Of a stretch of DNA of 64,000 bases, positions 48,588 to 58,019 are shown piece after piece. Under the pieces are notes generated by a model, which had not been told where the DNA came from, made no database searches, and saw only the letters and a program-made list of their open reading frames with translations. Source of the DNA: Acetobacteraceae bacterium (lineage in GTDB: Bacteria > Pseudomonadota > Alphaproteobacteria > Acetobacterales > Acetobacteraceae); contig JARLIM010000027.1 in NCBI GenBank assembly GCA_031291725.1, forward strand, positions 1-64,000. Direction: 5' to 3'. The number at the start of each line of letters is the position of its first letter. The first letter of the stretch is position 1. The position numbers and the translations under genes were made by a program.

Positions 48588-49649
48588 ATTATCTCCCCGG
48601 TCTACACCCTCGAACCCGTTCAAGACTTCGCCGCCCTCGGCCTGCGATGGCGGGCGCTTGAGGCGCGGGCGGAGGCATCGTTTTTCCAAAGCTGGACCTG
48701 GGTTGGCTGCCGCGTTGCCACCCGGTTTCCAGACCCGGTGCTGCTCGCGGTGCAGATCGACGGGCAAGATGCGGTGCTGGGCTTGTTCAACCGCCACCCC
48801 ACCACGCTGGCCCGGCGCACGCTGCGGCTGAACGAGACCGGGCAGCGGCAGATCGACGCGATTTATGTCGAGCATAACGGCCTGCTGCTGGCGCGCGGTC
48901 GGGAGGCATCGCTCGCCCCGGCGCTGCACTGGCTGCTTGGCGTGACCGGGGTGGATCGCGTTATTCTCTCCGGCGTGGACGCTGCCCACCTGACCGCCGC
49001 CCAACAAAGCGGTGCCGCGTGGCGGGTGGGGCTGTCGGAATCAGCGCCGTGCATCGCCTTCGCCGCCGTCACGGGGGACTATCTCGCCAGCCTGTCCGCC
49101 AATACCCGCGCCCAAATCCGTCGATCGAATCGGCATTACGCGCAAGACGGCGCATTGCGGGTGGAACGCGCGGGCAGCGAGGCGCAGGCATTGGCGATGT
49201 TCGACGCCCTCGGCGTGCTGCATCAAATCACCTGGACTGCACGCGGCAAACCCGGCGCTTTCGCCAATCCGGCGTTCCTCCACTTTCATCGCGAACTGAT
49301 CAGCCGTGGATTTTTACGTGGTGAGACGGATCTGCTGTGTGTGCGTGCCGGTGAGTCGGCGGTGGGCTATCTCTATAATTTCCGCTACGGACATCGCGTG
49401 CTGACCTATCAAAGCGGCTTCGCCTATCCGCAAGCCTCCTCCGCACGCAAGCCGGGGCTGACAACGCATCATCTTGCCATCGAAATGTACCGGGCCGAGG
49501 GCGCGGCGGTGTATGATTTCCTGGCGGGCGAGGATCGTTACAAATCCAGCCTATCCAACGCGCGGACCGATCTCAGCTGGATCGACCTTGCGCCGTTATG
49601 GTCGCCGCGCGGAATGATCACCTGGGCGCGGCGCTGGCTCAACCGCTGA
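48588..49649 (+). CDS. CelD/BcsL-type GNAT acyltransferase; start codon unclear
   Basis: The ORF track starts at GTG 48738, but 49 upstream in-frame codons read ISPVYTLEPVQDFAALGLRWRALEARAEASFFQSWTWVGCRVATRFPDP, a family-like N-terminus; only ATT codons are available upstream. Confidence 0.72.
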   Translation: MISPVYTLEPVQDFAALGLRWRALEARAEASFFQSWTWVGCRVATRFPDPVLLAVQIDGQDAVLGLFNRHPTTLARRTLRLNETGQRQIDAIYVEHNGLLLARGREASLAPALHWLLGVTGVDRVILSGVDAAHLTAAQQSGAAWRVGLSESAPCIAFAAVTGDYLASLSANTRAQIRRSNRHYAQDGALRVERAGSEAQALAMFDALGVLHQITWTARGKPGAFANPAFLHFHRELISRGFLRGETDLLCVRAGESAVGYLYNFRYGHRVLTYQSGFAYPQASSARKPGLTTHHLAIEMYRAEGAAVYDFLAGEDRYKSSLSNARTDLSWIDLAPLWSPRGMITWARRWLNR

Positions 49650-49757
49650 TCGGCGTGGGTGGCGGCCGTGGCCCCTCCCGGCCGCAACCGGGCACCGACC
49701 ATGTGGCAGTCCTCAATTGCTGTGGCGGCACGCACGCAGGCTGGTAATCTTTCCCTC

Positions 49758-50384
49758 ATGCCTCTCTCCCCCCTTCTTCGCGGCATCGGCATCGGCTTTG
49801 CCATTGCGGCCCCCGTCGGCCCGATCGGCCTGCTCTGCATCCGCCGCTCCCTGCGCGACGGCGCGATGATGGGGCTGGCGACCGGCCTGGGCGCGGCCAC
49901 TGCCGATGCGGTCTATGGGTTGGTGGCAGCCTTCGGATTGGGGGCGACCACCACCTTGCTGCTCGCCAACACGCATCTGTTGCGCGTGGCGGGGGGCGTA
50001 TTGCTGTCTTGGCTGGGCCTGTCCGGATTGCGGACAGCATGGCGGCACCGGCAGACCCACGCGGCAGAGGCGACGGCGCGCGGCGTGCTGGCCGCCTATA
50101 GCTCCACCTTCGCCCTTACCTTGGCCAATCCGGCAACCATCCTCTCCTTCCTCGCCGTCATCGCCGCCCTCTCAGGCCCGGAAGGCGGGGTAAGCGGTGG
50201 CGCGGTGCTGGTGGGCGGCGTGTTTCTTGGCTCGACATTATGGTGGCTGATTCTCGTCGGCCTTGTCAGCGCGCTGCGCCGCAGCCTGCCGGATTTTGTG
50301 CTGCGCGGCATTGAGATCACCTCCGCCCTGGTGCTGATCGGGCTCGGTATTCTGGCAACCTTGAGCGGGCTTACCGCGATCTGA
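49758..50384 (+). CDS. LysE family translocator
   Basis: GIGIGFAIAAPVGPIGLLCIRRSLRDGAMMGLATGLGAATADAVYGLVAAFG. Confidence 0.9.
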   Translation: MPLSPLLRGIGIGFAIAAPVGPIGLLCIRRSLRDGAMMGLATGLGAATADAVYGLVAAFGLGATTTLLLANTHLLRVAGGVLLSWLGLSGLRTAWRHRQTHAAEATARGVLAAYSSTFALTLANPATILSFLAVIAALSGPEGGVSGGAVLVGGVFLGSTLWWLILVGLVSALRRSLPDFVLRGIEITSALVLIGLGILATLSGLTAI

Positions 50385-50561
50385 TTGCCGAAACGAACAT
50401 ATCAACACCCCGTGATACGCAGCCAAACCCTGGTTGTGTGGGTTTTTTACCGTTTACGACAAAAAGATGCTGACTGTTGGCATGCTGCGGAATGATGCAT
50501 AAAGGGGGCAAGCTGCCTGTTGCAGCTTCACTGCCACCCACCAGGAAGCGGCGTTTCGGAC

Positions 50562-52001
50562 ATGATTTTTGCGTCCTTCGAGTTCCTGTTCCTTTTCCTG
50601 CCCATATTTTTCTGCGGTTACTTTTTAACCCCGGAAAAATATCGCAACTACGCCATCCTGGCATTTAGCTGGGGCTTCTACGCCTGGTGGCGGGTGGATT
50701 TCCTCGGCTTGCTGGTCACGATGACCACCTTCACCTATTTCGTCGCCCGGCTGATGGAACGCGCAGGGCGCAACACAGTGCGGGAGCGGCAATGGATGCT
50801 GTTCGGCATCATCGGCAATCTCAGCGCGCTGGGCTATTTCAAATACGCCAATTTCGTCGTCGGCAACGTCAATGCGGTCAAGACCGCCTTCGGCTTCCAT
50901 CCGATGGCGTGGGACAACATCATCCTGCCGATCGGTCTGTCGTTCTACATCCTGCAATCGGTCTCCTATCTGCTCGACATCCGCAGCGGCACGGTGCCGG
51001 TCAGCCGGTCTTATCTGAACTATGCCGCCTATAAGGCGATCTTCGCCCAGCTGATCGCAGGCCCCATCGTGCGCTATGCCGAAGTGGCCGAGGAGATGAA
51101 GAAGCGCCACCATTCGCTGCAGCAATTCGGCACCGGCTCGGCGATCTTCATGGTCGGCTTCGCGATGAAAACCGCCCTTGCCGACACGCTCTCGCCGCTG
51201 GTCGCCGTCACCTTCAAGCTGCACGATCCGAGCCTTGCCGATAGCTGGATCGGTGCGATCAGCTACACCTTGCAGCTGTATTTCGATTTCGGCGGCTATT
51301 CGATGATGGCCATTGGCCTGGCGCGGATGATCGGCTTCCATTTTCCGCCAAACTTCAACAACCCCTATCTCTCGGGATCGATCCAGGAATTCTGGCGCCG
51401 CTGGCACATGACGCTCAGCCGCTTTTTGATGGATTATCTCTACATCAACCTCGGCGGCAACCGGATCAGCCCGACGCGGACCTATGTCAACCTGATGCTG
51501 GTGATGGGCATTGGCGGGTTGTGGCATGGGTCGAGCTGGAATTTCGTGGTCTGGGGGCTGTGGCATGGCGGTTCGCTGGCGATCCATCGCTGGTATTCGC
51601 GCCTGCCCGGCTACACGCCAATGCCGTATTGGCTGGGCAACATCATCACGATGTTTGTCGCGGTCATTGGCTGGGTGGTCTTCCGTGCGGATGATTTTCC
51701 CACCGCGCTCGGCCTGTATGCCGGGATGTTCGGCCTGCACGGCTTCACCGGCATCAGCGACACGCTGTCGTGGCAGATGACGCCGGATCAGATGTGGTTC
51801 ATCCCGATTGCCCTGGCCTTCGTCTATCTGCCGCTGATCCGGGGCGATGCACACGCGCTGCTACCGCCAGCAGCACAGCCATTCTCGACGACGAAATTCG
51901 GCAATCTCTGCGTCACGGTGGGGCCGCTGCTGGGCTATGTGCTGGCGATGATCCTGCTCTACAGCCGCGATGCGGTGCCTTTCCTCTACTTCCAGTTCTG
52001 A
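50562..52001 (+). CDS. MBOAT O-acyltransferase (AlgI-like)
   Basis: ILPIGLSFYILQSVSYLLDIRSG ... FFDFGGYSMMAIGLARMIGFHFPPNFNNPYLSGSIQEFWRRWHMTLSRFLMDYLYINLGGNR ... GLWHGSSWNFVVWGLWHG. Confidence 0.95.
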   Translation: MIFASFEFLFLFLPIFFCGYFLTPEKYRNYAILAFSWGFYAWWRVDFLGLLVTMTTFTYFVARLMERAGRNTVRERQWMLFGIIGNLSALGYFKYANFVVGNVNAVKTAFGFHPMAWDNIILPIGLSFYILQSVSYLLDIRSGTVPVSRSYLNYAAYKAIFAQLIAGPIVRYAEVAEEMKKRHHSLQQFGTGSAIFMVGFAMKTALADTLSPLVAVTFKLHDPSLADSWIGAISYTLQLYFDFGGYSMMAIGLARMIGFHFPPNFNNPYLSGSIQEFWRRWHMTLSRFLMDYLYINLGGNRISPTRTYVNLMLVMGIGGLWHGSSWNFVVWGLWHGGSLAIHRWYSRLPGYTPMPYWLGNIITMFVAVIGWVVFRADDFPTALGLYAGMFGLHGFTGISDTLSWQMTPDQMWFIPIALAFVYLPLIRGDAHALLPPAAQPFSTTKFGNLCVTVGPLLGYVLAMILLYSRDAVPFLYFQF

Positions 52002-52016
52002 TCGGGAGCATCGACG

Positions 52017-53174
52017 ATGGCCAGAACGATCGAAATCAACCGGGACGACACCTCTCACCGCCCGCGCGCCCAGCGGTTTCAAGGTGCGGTGATGGCACTC
52101 TCCCTCGTCGTGGGCTTCGGCCTCGGCATTGCCGCCATCGAGACACCGGAGGGGATGAAACGCCTCGAAGCCGCGCAGGGCATGGACGCCTTTCTGCAAG
52201 GGCGAACGGCGGCGGCGATCAACTACGCGCTGGCGCATCATCTGCCGGTGGACGGCTTCTTCCGCGCCGCCGGTGGCATCTTCCGCTGGCGGCTGTTCCA
52301 TTCCGGCGGGCCGCAGGTCTGGGCGGGTGACAACGATTGGCTCTATCTGATCGAAGAAATGCGCCCCTGGGACAATGCCGACGCCAATATGGCCAGCCGG
52401 GCCGCAACGCTTGCCAAGGTGGCGGCGAAGCTGAAGGCGCAGAACATCGATCTCGTCGTCGCCATCGTGCCGGACAAAGCGCGCGTTGAGACCGAGAGCA
52501 TGACCGGCCCACGCTCCGCCCAGGCCAAAGCGCGTCTGCCAGCGTGGCTTGATCTGCTGACATCGCGCGGGATCAAAACGGTTGATCTCACCCCGAGCTT
52601 CCAGAGCGCGCCCAACCGCGCCGCGTTGTTCTGGCGCACCGACACCCATTGGAGCCAAACCGGCGCCGCGTTCGCCGCGCGCACGATTGCCGCCAATGTG
52701 TCAACGCCGATTGACCGCAGCCACATCTTCAAAACCACCGAGGATGCGGCCGAGACGGCAGGGCCGGGCGATTTGCTGCGCCTGATGTCACTGGACAAGA
52801 TCAGCGACGATCTGCCGATCAAGCTGCGCCCGGTGATCGACCACCAGCACCTCGCCCACACCGTCGAGGTGAAGGCCGACGATGGCGGTGCCGGTCTGCT
52901 GGATGACGGCCCGAGCGTGGAGGTGGCGCTGGTGGGCTCGTCCTATTCGGTGAACGCCAATTTCGCGGGCTATCTGCAAGAGGCGCTGAAGGCACCGTTG
53001 GTCAACGTGGCCGAGGCTGGCGGCGGGTTTGCGCGCTCGGCACAGCATTACTTCACCGGCAAGACGTTCGGCGAGACCAAGCCGAAACTGGTGATCTGGG
53101 AAATCCCGGAGCGTGTGGTGGGGCAGCCGCTGGTCGATGACGACAAGGCGCTGGAGGGCTGGGCGGAGAAGTAA
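52017..53174 (+). CDS. AlgJ/AlgX-like SGNH O-acetyltransferase
   Basis: WLYLIEEMRPWDNAD ... NIDLVVAIVPDKARV ... FWRTDTHWSQTGAAFAARTIA ... VEVALVGSSYSVNANFAGYLQEAL. Confidence 0.85.
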   Translation: MARTIEINRDDTSHRPRAQRFQGAVMALSLVVGFGLGIAAIETPEGMKRLEAAQGMDAFLQGRTAAAINYALAHHLPVDGFFRAAGGIFRWRLFHSGGPQVWAGDNDWLYLIEEMRPWDNADANMASRAATLAKVAAKLKAQNIDLVVAIVPDKARVETESMTGPRSAQAKARLPAWLDLLTSRGIKTVDLTPSFQSAPNRAALFWRTDTHWSQTGAAFAARTIAANVSTPIDRSHIFKTTEDAAETAGPGDLLRLMSLDKISDDLPIKLRPVIDHQHLAHTVEVKADDGGAGLLDDGPSVEVALVGSSYSVNANFAGYLQEALKAPLVNVAEAGGGFARSAQHYFTGKTFGETKPKLVIWEIPERVVGQPLVDDDKALEGWAEK

Positions 53175-53212
53175 GGGTCTCCGGCGCGGCTCCACATTGC
53201 GCGGCGTTCCAT

Positions 53213-53245
53213 CCGTCATTGCGGCACGAAGGGCCGCAATCCATC
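53213..53245. repeat. Palindromic REP-like element
   Basis: CCGTCATTGCGGCACGAAGGGCCGCAATCCATC; perfect 8-bp stem ATTGCGGC/GCCGCAAT, resembling dispersed GTCATTGCG...GCAATCCA elements. Confidence 0.5.
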
Positions 53246-53362
53246 GCGGGGTTTGGTGGCGTCGCGGTGGAATTGCCTTGGACACTGACGCGGCGCGGAG
53301 AGGCGTTCAGAATGATGCGATTCATTATCGAATAGGCATGCACGGCCGAGCACGGCTTCGCC

Positions 53363-54316
53363 CTACTTGCCGATATCGACCAAGAACCCGCCCAGATCCG
53401 GCCGCTGCGGCACAATCCCATTGGCGGCGAACCAATCGGCAATCCGCGCCACTTCCGCCATCTGTGCTGTGCCCACCCGTGTGAGCGGCGGCGTGTTGTT
53501 GCGGCCCAGGCGGGGGGCCAAGGCGGGCGGCAGTCCGAGTTCCTGCGCCCACAGCGCGCCCGCCGCATCCTGATGGGCGGCCCCCCAGCGGTTTTCGGCC
53601 GACAGCACATCGTACACCGCCCGCACCACCGGACGATTGGCGGCGAGATAGTCTTGGCGGACGAAATACGTCACCGCGTTCTCGCTCGCGCACGCATCGC
53701 CATCGGCGAGCACGCGCGCCTCACCGCTTTCGACGGCAATTGCGATGAACGGGTCCCAGATCGCCCAGGCATCCACATCGCCGCGCGCAAACGCCGCCTT
53801 GGCGTCCATCGGGTTGAGATAGACGCGCTTGACCTCAGCCAGCGGAATTCCCGCCTTCAGCAAACCCCGCGCGAGGATATATTCGCCGGTGCCGCCCCGA
53901 TTGACCGCCACCGAGCGCCCCCGCAGATCGGCCAATGTCTTGAGCGGCGAGCCGGTTTTGACCAGCAACGCCTCACCGCCCGAGGCCATGCGCTGATAGC
54001 CGAACAACACCAATGGCACCCCCGCCGCCCGCGCAGTGACGAAGGCCGTCGAGCTTCCCACGGTGAGATCGACCGCATCGGCATTCAACGCTTCCAACGC
54101 GGGGGCTGCCGCCGCGAACGGGCCGGCCCAGACGACGGAGACGCCCATCGGTGCCAATCTTTGCTCCAAACTGCCATGCGCCTTGGCGAGGGCGAGGTCG
54201 CTGGTCGATTTCAGATAGGCAATCCGCAACACGCTCTGCGCCCGCACGCGGGAGCTGGCCAGGGCGGCGAGGCCGGTGAGGGCGAGGCGGCGGGTGAGGG
54301 GCTGAAAATTTCTCAT
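53363..54316 (-). CDS. SsuA/NrtA-type ABC transporter substrate-binding protein (orphan)
   Basis: LRIAYLKSTSDLALAKAHGSLEQRLAPMGVSVVWAGPFAAAAPALEALNADAVDLTVGSSTAFVTARAAGVPLVLFGYQ. Confidence 0.8.
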   Translation of the reverse strand: MRNFQPLTRRLALTGLAALASSRVRAQSVLRIAYLKSTSDLALAKAHGSLEQRLAPMGVSVVWAGPFAAAAPALEALNADAVDLTVGSSTAFVTARAAGVPLVLFGYQRMASGGEALLVKTGSPLKTLADLRGRSVAVNRGGTGEYILARGLLKAGIPLAEVKRVYLNPMDAKAAFARGDVDAWAIWDPFIAIAVESGEARVLADGDACASENAVTYFVRQDYLAANRPVVRAVYDVLSAENRWGAAHQDAAGALWAQELGLPPALAPRLGRNNTPPLTRVGTAQMAEVARIADWFAANGIVPQRPDLGGFLVDIGK

Positions 54317-54394
54317 GGCGTGAGACATGGCATCACAGCCTCTGCGTGCCAAGCCCTGCTTGACGTCTCGGCGCACACCGGCAATGGGTGGGGT

Positions 54395-55210
54395 ATGCAA
54401 TTGGCCCGCGAATATCTGACCCTGCTGACCTCCCTGCGTCTGAAGGCGCCGTTGGTGCATAATCTGACGAGTGCGGTGGTGGCCAATTTTACCGCCAATG
54501 CGCTGCTCGCTTTGGGAGCCGCCCCGGCAATGGTGGAAAGCCCGGACGAAATTCCGGGCTTCGTGTCAGTGGCGCATGCGCTGTCGGTCAATCTTGGCTC
54601 GATGACGCCGGTGCGGAATGCGGCCATCGCCTTGGCGGTGCAGGCGGCGCAGATCTCCGGCACGCCCTGGGTGCTCGACCCGGTGGGCGCGGGCGGCATT
54701 CCGGCACGCACGGCATTCGCCCGGCACTTGCTGAGCCAGAAGCCCGCGGCGGTCCGGGGCAATGCGTCGGAGATCCTGGCGCTGGCCGGCCAGAGCGGCT
54801 TCGGGCGCGGGGTGGATTCCGGTCGCGGCTCCGAGCAGGCGATTGCGGCAGCTCAGGCCGTGGCACGGCAATCCGGTGCGGTGGTGGCTGTCACCGGCGT
54901 GGTCGATTACGTCACCGATGGCGTCGCCACGCTCGCCTTGGAAGGCGGCAACGCGATGATGACCCAGGTGACGGGCATGGGCTGTGCCGCCTCGGCGATT
55001 GTGGCGGCCTGTGTGGGGGTGGAGACGGATCGATTGCGGGCGGTGGCGGCGGGGCTGAGTTTTGTCGGCATCGCGGGTGCGCGGGCGGCCAAGCGCGCGG
55101 TTGGGCCCGGCTCGCTGGCGGTGGCGTATCTGGACGAACTCGCAGCCCTCAACCGGCCAGGGGGGATTGCCGATGTGGACGAGCTCCGCAACGCATTCCC
55201 TGATCGTTAA
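54395..55210 (+). CDS. thiM: Hydroxyethylthiazole kinase
   Basis: PLVHNLTSAVVANFTANALLALGAAPAMVESPDEIPGF ... WVLDPVGAGGIPARTAFARHLL ... VRGNASEILALAG ... MMTQVTGMGCAASAI. Confidence 0.93.
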   Translation: MQLAREYLTLLTSLRLKAPLVHNLTSAVVANFTANALLALGAAPAMVESPDEIPGFVSVAHALSVNLGSMTPVRNAAIALAVQAAQISGTPWVLDPVGAGGIPARTAFARHLLSQKPAAVRGNASEILALAGQSGFGRGVDSGRGSEQAIAAAQAVARQSGAVVAVTGVVDYVTDGVATLALEGGNAMMTQVTGMGCAASAIVAACVGVETDRLRAVAAGLSFVGIAGARAAKRAVGPGSLAVAYLDELAALNRPGGIADVDELRNAFPDR

Positions 55211-55287
55211 CGCTTGCTTAGGCATTGTCTCGTATAGTGAGACATCTCTTCCGCTCGGTGCAAAAAGCCCGCAACCGGACAATACCG

Positions 55288-55569
55288 ATGCCCGCCGATC
55301 TCACCATTTCGCCGATTGCTCCGCTGACAGGCTTTACCGGCGGAACCGCCCCCCGCACGCAGACCACCACGGCTTCCGAAGCTGCGGTTGCGTCCCCAAC
55401 GCCCACGCCGATCTACACCAATCCCGATATCCATATTGATCCCGCGACGAATCTCGTGGTGATGGAATTCCGCAACAGTGCGGGTGCCGTGCAGGATCAA
55501 TTTCCCTCGCCGCAGCAATTGGCCGCCTATCGCCAGGGCAGTTTGACCCAACCCGGCTCGACCGATTGA
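55288..55569 (+). CDS. FlaG-like small protein
   Basis: Pro/Thr-rich N-terminus then IHIDPATNLVVMEFRNSAGAVQDQFPSPQQLAAYRQG. Confidence 0.5.
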   Translation: MPADLTISPIAPLTGFTGGTAPRTQTTTASEAAVASPTPTPIYTNPDIHIDPATNLVVMEFRNSAGAVQDQFPSPQQLAAYRQGSLTQPGSTD

Positions 55570-55611
55570 GGCGGCGAGTGCCATACTGAGCGCCTCTTGC
55601 GCGAGGTTCTC

Positions 55612-56787
55612 ATGGTCCTGCTCAATCATCACGCCAGCCACAACACCGCCCTTGACGCGGTGGATGCCGAAGCCCTGGGGGGCGACGCCGCCCAGCGTGT
55701 GGCGGCTTTCCTGGCGTGGCGCGATCCGCATGCCGAAACCCCGCTCGCAGCCCTTCCCGACCTCGCCGCCGCATTGGGGGTGGCGGCACTGCATGTGAAG
55801 GATGAGGGCAAACGCCTCGGCCTGGGCAGCTTCAAGGCACTGGGCGGCGCCTATGCGGTGGTTCTGCTGGTGCTGGAGGAAGCCACGCGACAACTCGGCC
55901 GCCCGGTGGCGCTGGAGGAATTGCACAGCCCGGCGGTGCGCGCCATCGCGGCCGGCCTGGTGTTCGCCTGTGCGACGGACGGCAATCACGGCAGGTCGGT
56001 GGCACAGGGCGCACAGCTTGTCGGCGCACGCGCGGTGATTTTTGTCCACGCCCTGGTCAGCCAGAACCGCATCGACGCCATCGCCCGCTTCGGGGCCGAA
56101 GTGCGGCGTGTGGATGGCAATTATGACGAGTCCGTCGATGAAGCCACGCGCGTGGCAACCCGAGAAGGCTGGATTCCGGTGTCCGACACCTCCTGGCCCG
56201 GCTATGAACGCATCCCGCTGATGGTGATGCAGGGCTACACCGCGATGATCCACGAATCGCTGCAACGGCTGGACGCCCCGCCCACCCATGTCTTCGTGCA
56301 GGCTGGCGTCGGCGGCGTGGCGGCGGCGGTGGCCGGGCATCTGGCGCTGCGCTTCGGCGATCGGCGCCCGGTTTTCGTGGTGGTGGAACCACAGAGTGCC
56401 GCCTGCATCCTCGAAGCCGCCCGCACTGGCGTGCCGTCGCGCATTCCACACGAAGCCCCCACCGTGATGGCGATGCTGGAATGCTGCGAGGCCTCGCCGG
56501 TGGCGTGGCGCGTGCTGTCGCGCGTGGCCGATGGCTTCATGACGGTGGCCGATGAGGAAGCCGTCGCCGTGATGAACCGCTTGGCGCGTCCGGTGGGGAA
56601 TGACCCAGCGATCGTGGCAGGGGAGAGTGGCGGGGCCGGGCTGGCCGGGCTGGTGCAGGTGGCGGGCAATCCCGCCTTGCGTGCTCAACTCGGCCTGAAC
56701 GCCGCCGCCCGCGTGCTGGTGTTCAACACCGAAGGGGCAACCGATCCGGCGCGCTATCTCGAATTGGTGGGGCTCGCCGCCGCATGA
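55612..56787 (+). CDS. dpaL: Diaminopropionate ammonia-lyase-like PLP enzyme
   Basis: LHVKDEGKRLGLGSFKALGGAYAV ... FACATDGNHGRSVAQGAQLVGARAVIFVHALVSQNRIDAIARFGAEV ... SDTSWPGYERIPLMVMQGYTAM. Confidence 0.9.
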   Translation: MVLLNHHASHNTALDAVDAEALGGDAAQRVAAFLAWRDPHAETPLAALPDLAAALGVAALHVKDEGKRLGLGSFKALGGAYAVVLLVLEEATRQLGRPVALEELHSPAVRAIAAGLVFACATDGNHGRSVAQGAQLVGARAVIFVHALVSQNRIDAIARFGAEVRRVDGNYDESVDEATRVATREGWIPVSDTSWPGYERIPLMVMQGYTAMIHESLQRLDAPPTHVFVQAGVGGVAAAVAGHLALRFGDRRPVFVVVEPQSAACILEAARTGVPSRIPHEAPTVMAMLECCEASPVAWRVLSRVADGFMTVADEEAVAVMNRLARPVGNDPAIVAGESGGAGLAGLVQVAGNPALRAQLGLNAAARVLVFNTEGATDPARYLELVGLAAA

Positions 56788-58019
56788 GCAACCTCGCCAT
56801 CGACGGCGCGCGCCTGCTCGGCCATCTGCACAGCCTTGGCGAGATCGGGCGCGACGATCAGGGCCGCCTTGTGCGATTGGCGGGCTCCGATGCGGACCGC
56901 GCCGGGCGCGACCAATTCGTGGCGTGGCTGCGCGCGGCCGGGCTGGAGGTGGTCATCGACCGCATCGGCAACATCTTCGGCCTCTGGTCGCCTGCGGGGG
57001 CCGAGGGCGATCCGGTGCTGGTCGGCTCGCATATCGACAGCGTGATCGATGCCGGGATCTATGATGGCTGTTACGGCGTGCTCGGCGGGTTGGAGGTGAT
57101 CGAGACGCTGAAATCCACTGGATTCAGCCCCACCCGCCCGCTCGCCGTGGCCGCCTTCACCAATGAGGAGGGCGTGCGCTTCGCCCCGGATATGACAGGT
57201 TCGCTGGTCTTCGTCGGTGGGATGGCGGTGGAGGGGGCGCTGGCCACCATCGGCACCGATGGCGCAACGCTTGGCGCCGAACTCAGCCGCATCGGCTATG
57301 CAGGCCCCGCCCAACCCGGCTTTCTGCGCCCACATGCCTATGTGGAATTGCACATCGAGCAAGGCCCGGTGCTGCATCGCGAAGGGATCGCGGTGGGGGC
57401 AGTGGAAAATCTGCAAGGCATTTCCTGGCAGCGCGTCACCATCGCGGGGGTTGCCAACCACGCCGGCACCACGCCGATGCATCTGCGCCACGATGCAGGC
57501 TTCGCCGCCGCCAGCGTGATCACCTTCCTGCGCGCCCGCGCCGCCGCATCGCCCTCCCCGATGGTGGCCACAATCGGCACCATCCGCTTCGAGCCGGACG
57601 CCATCAACGTCATCCCGTCGCGTGCCGTGTTCACCGTCGATCTGCGCGACCCGAACGAGGATCGGCTGGCGGCGGAGGAAGCCGCCTTGGCCGACTATCT
57701 GGAGCACATCGCCGCCGCAGAGGGTGTCACCGTCACCACCGAACGCCTCGCCCGCTTTGAACCCGTCACCTTCGATGCCGGAATCGTCGCCCTGGTGGAG
57801 GCGGAAGCCACACGGCGCGGTCTCGGCGTGCGGCGGATGACCTCCGGTGCTGGGCATGACGCCCAGATGATGGCGCGGATAGCCCCCTCGGCGATGATCT
57901 TCGTGCCCAGCATCGACGGCATCAGCCACAACCCGCGTGAGCGCACCGAAGAGGCCGATCTGATCGCAGGCGCTAACGTGTTGCTGGGTGTGGTGGCGAA
58001 ACTGGCCGGGGCTGCGTGA
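56784..58019 (+). CDS. Zn-dependent M20-type hydrolase (N-carbamoyl-L-amino acid hydrolase/allantoate amidohydrolase family)
   Basis: VLVGSHIDSVIDAGIYDGCYGVLGGLEVIETL ... FTNEEGVRFAPDMTGS ... YVELHIEQGPVLHREGIAVGAVENLQGISWQRVTIAGVANHAGTTPM. Confidence 0.93.
   Translation: MSNLAIDGARLLGHLHSLGEIGRDDQGRLVRLAGSDADRAGRDQFVAWLRAAGLEVVIDRIGNIFGLWSPAGAEGDPVLVGSHIDSVIDAGIYDGCYGVLGGLEVIETLKSTGFSPTRPLAVAAFTNEEGVRFAPDMTGSLVFVGGMAVEGALATIGTDGATLGAELSRIGYAGPAQPGFLRPHAYVELHIEQGPVLHREGIAVGAVENLQGISWQRVTIAGVANHAGTTPMHLRHDAGFAAASVITFLRARAAASPSPMVATIGTIRFEPDAINVIPSRAVFTVDLRDPNEDRLAAEEAALADYLEHIAAAEGVTVTTERLARFEPVTFDAGIVALVEAEATRRGLGVRRMTSGAGHDAQMMARIAPSAMIFVPSIDGISHNPRERTEEADLIAGANVLLGVVAKLAGAA

Noticed and set aside
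53573-54394. Long N-terminal extension of the thiM ORF
   Set aside because: Runs antisense through the substrate-binding protein gene; the ThiM family start is at MQLAREYLTLL.
54317-54394. TPP riboswitch upstream of thiM
   Set aside because: Did not see the conserved CUGAGA / ACCUGAUCUGGAUAAUACCAG core elements; only 78 bp available.
55207-56688. 493-aa minus-strand ORF
   Set aside because: Antisense shadow of dpaL and the FlaG-like gene.
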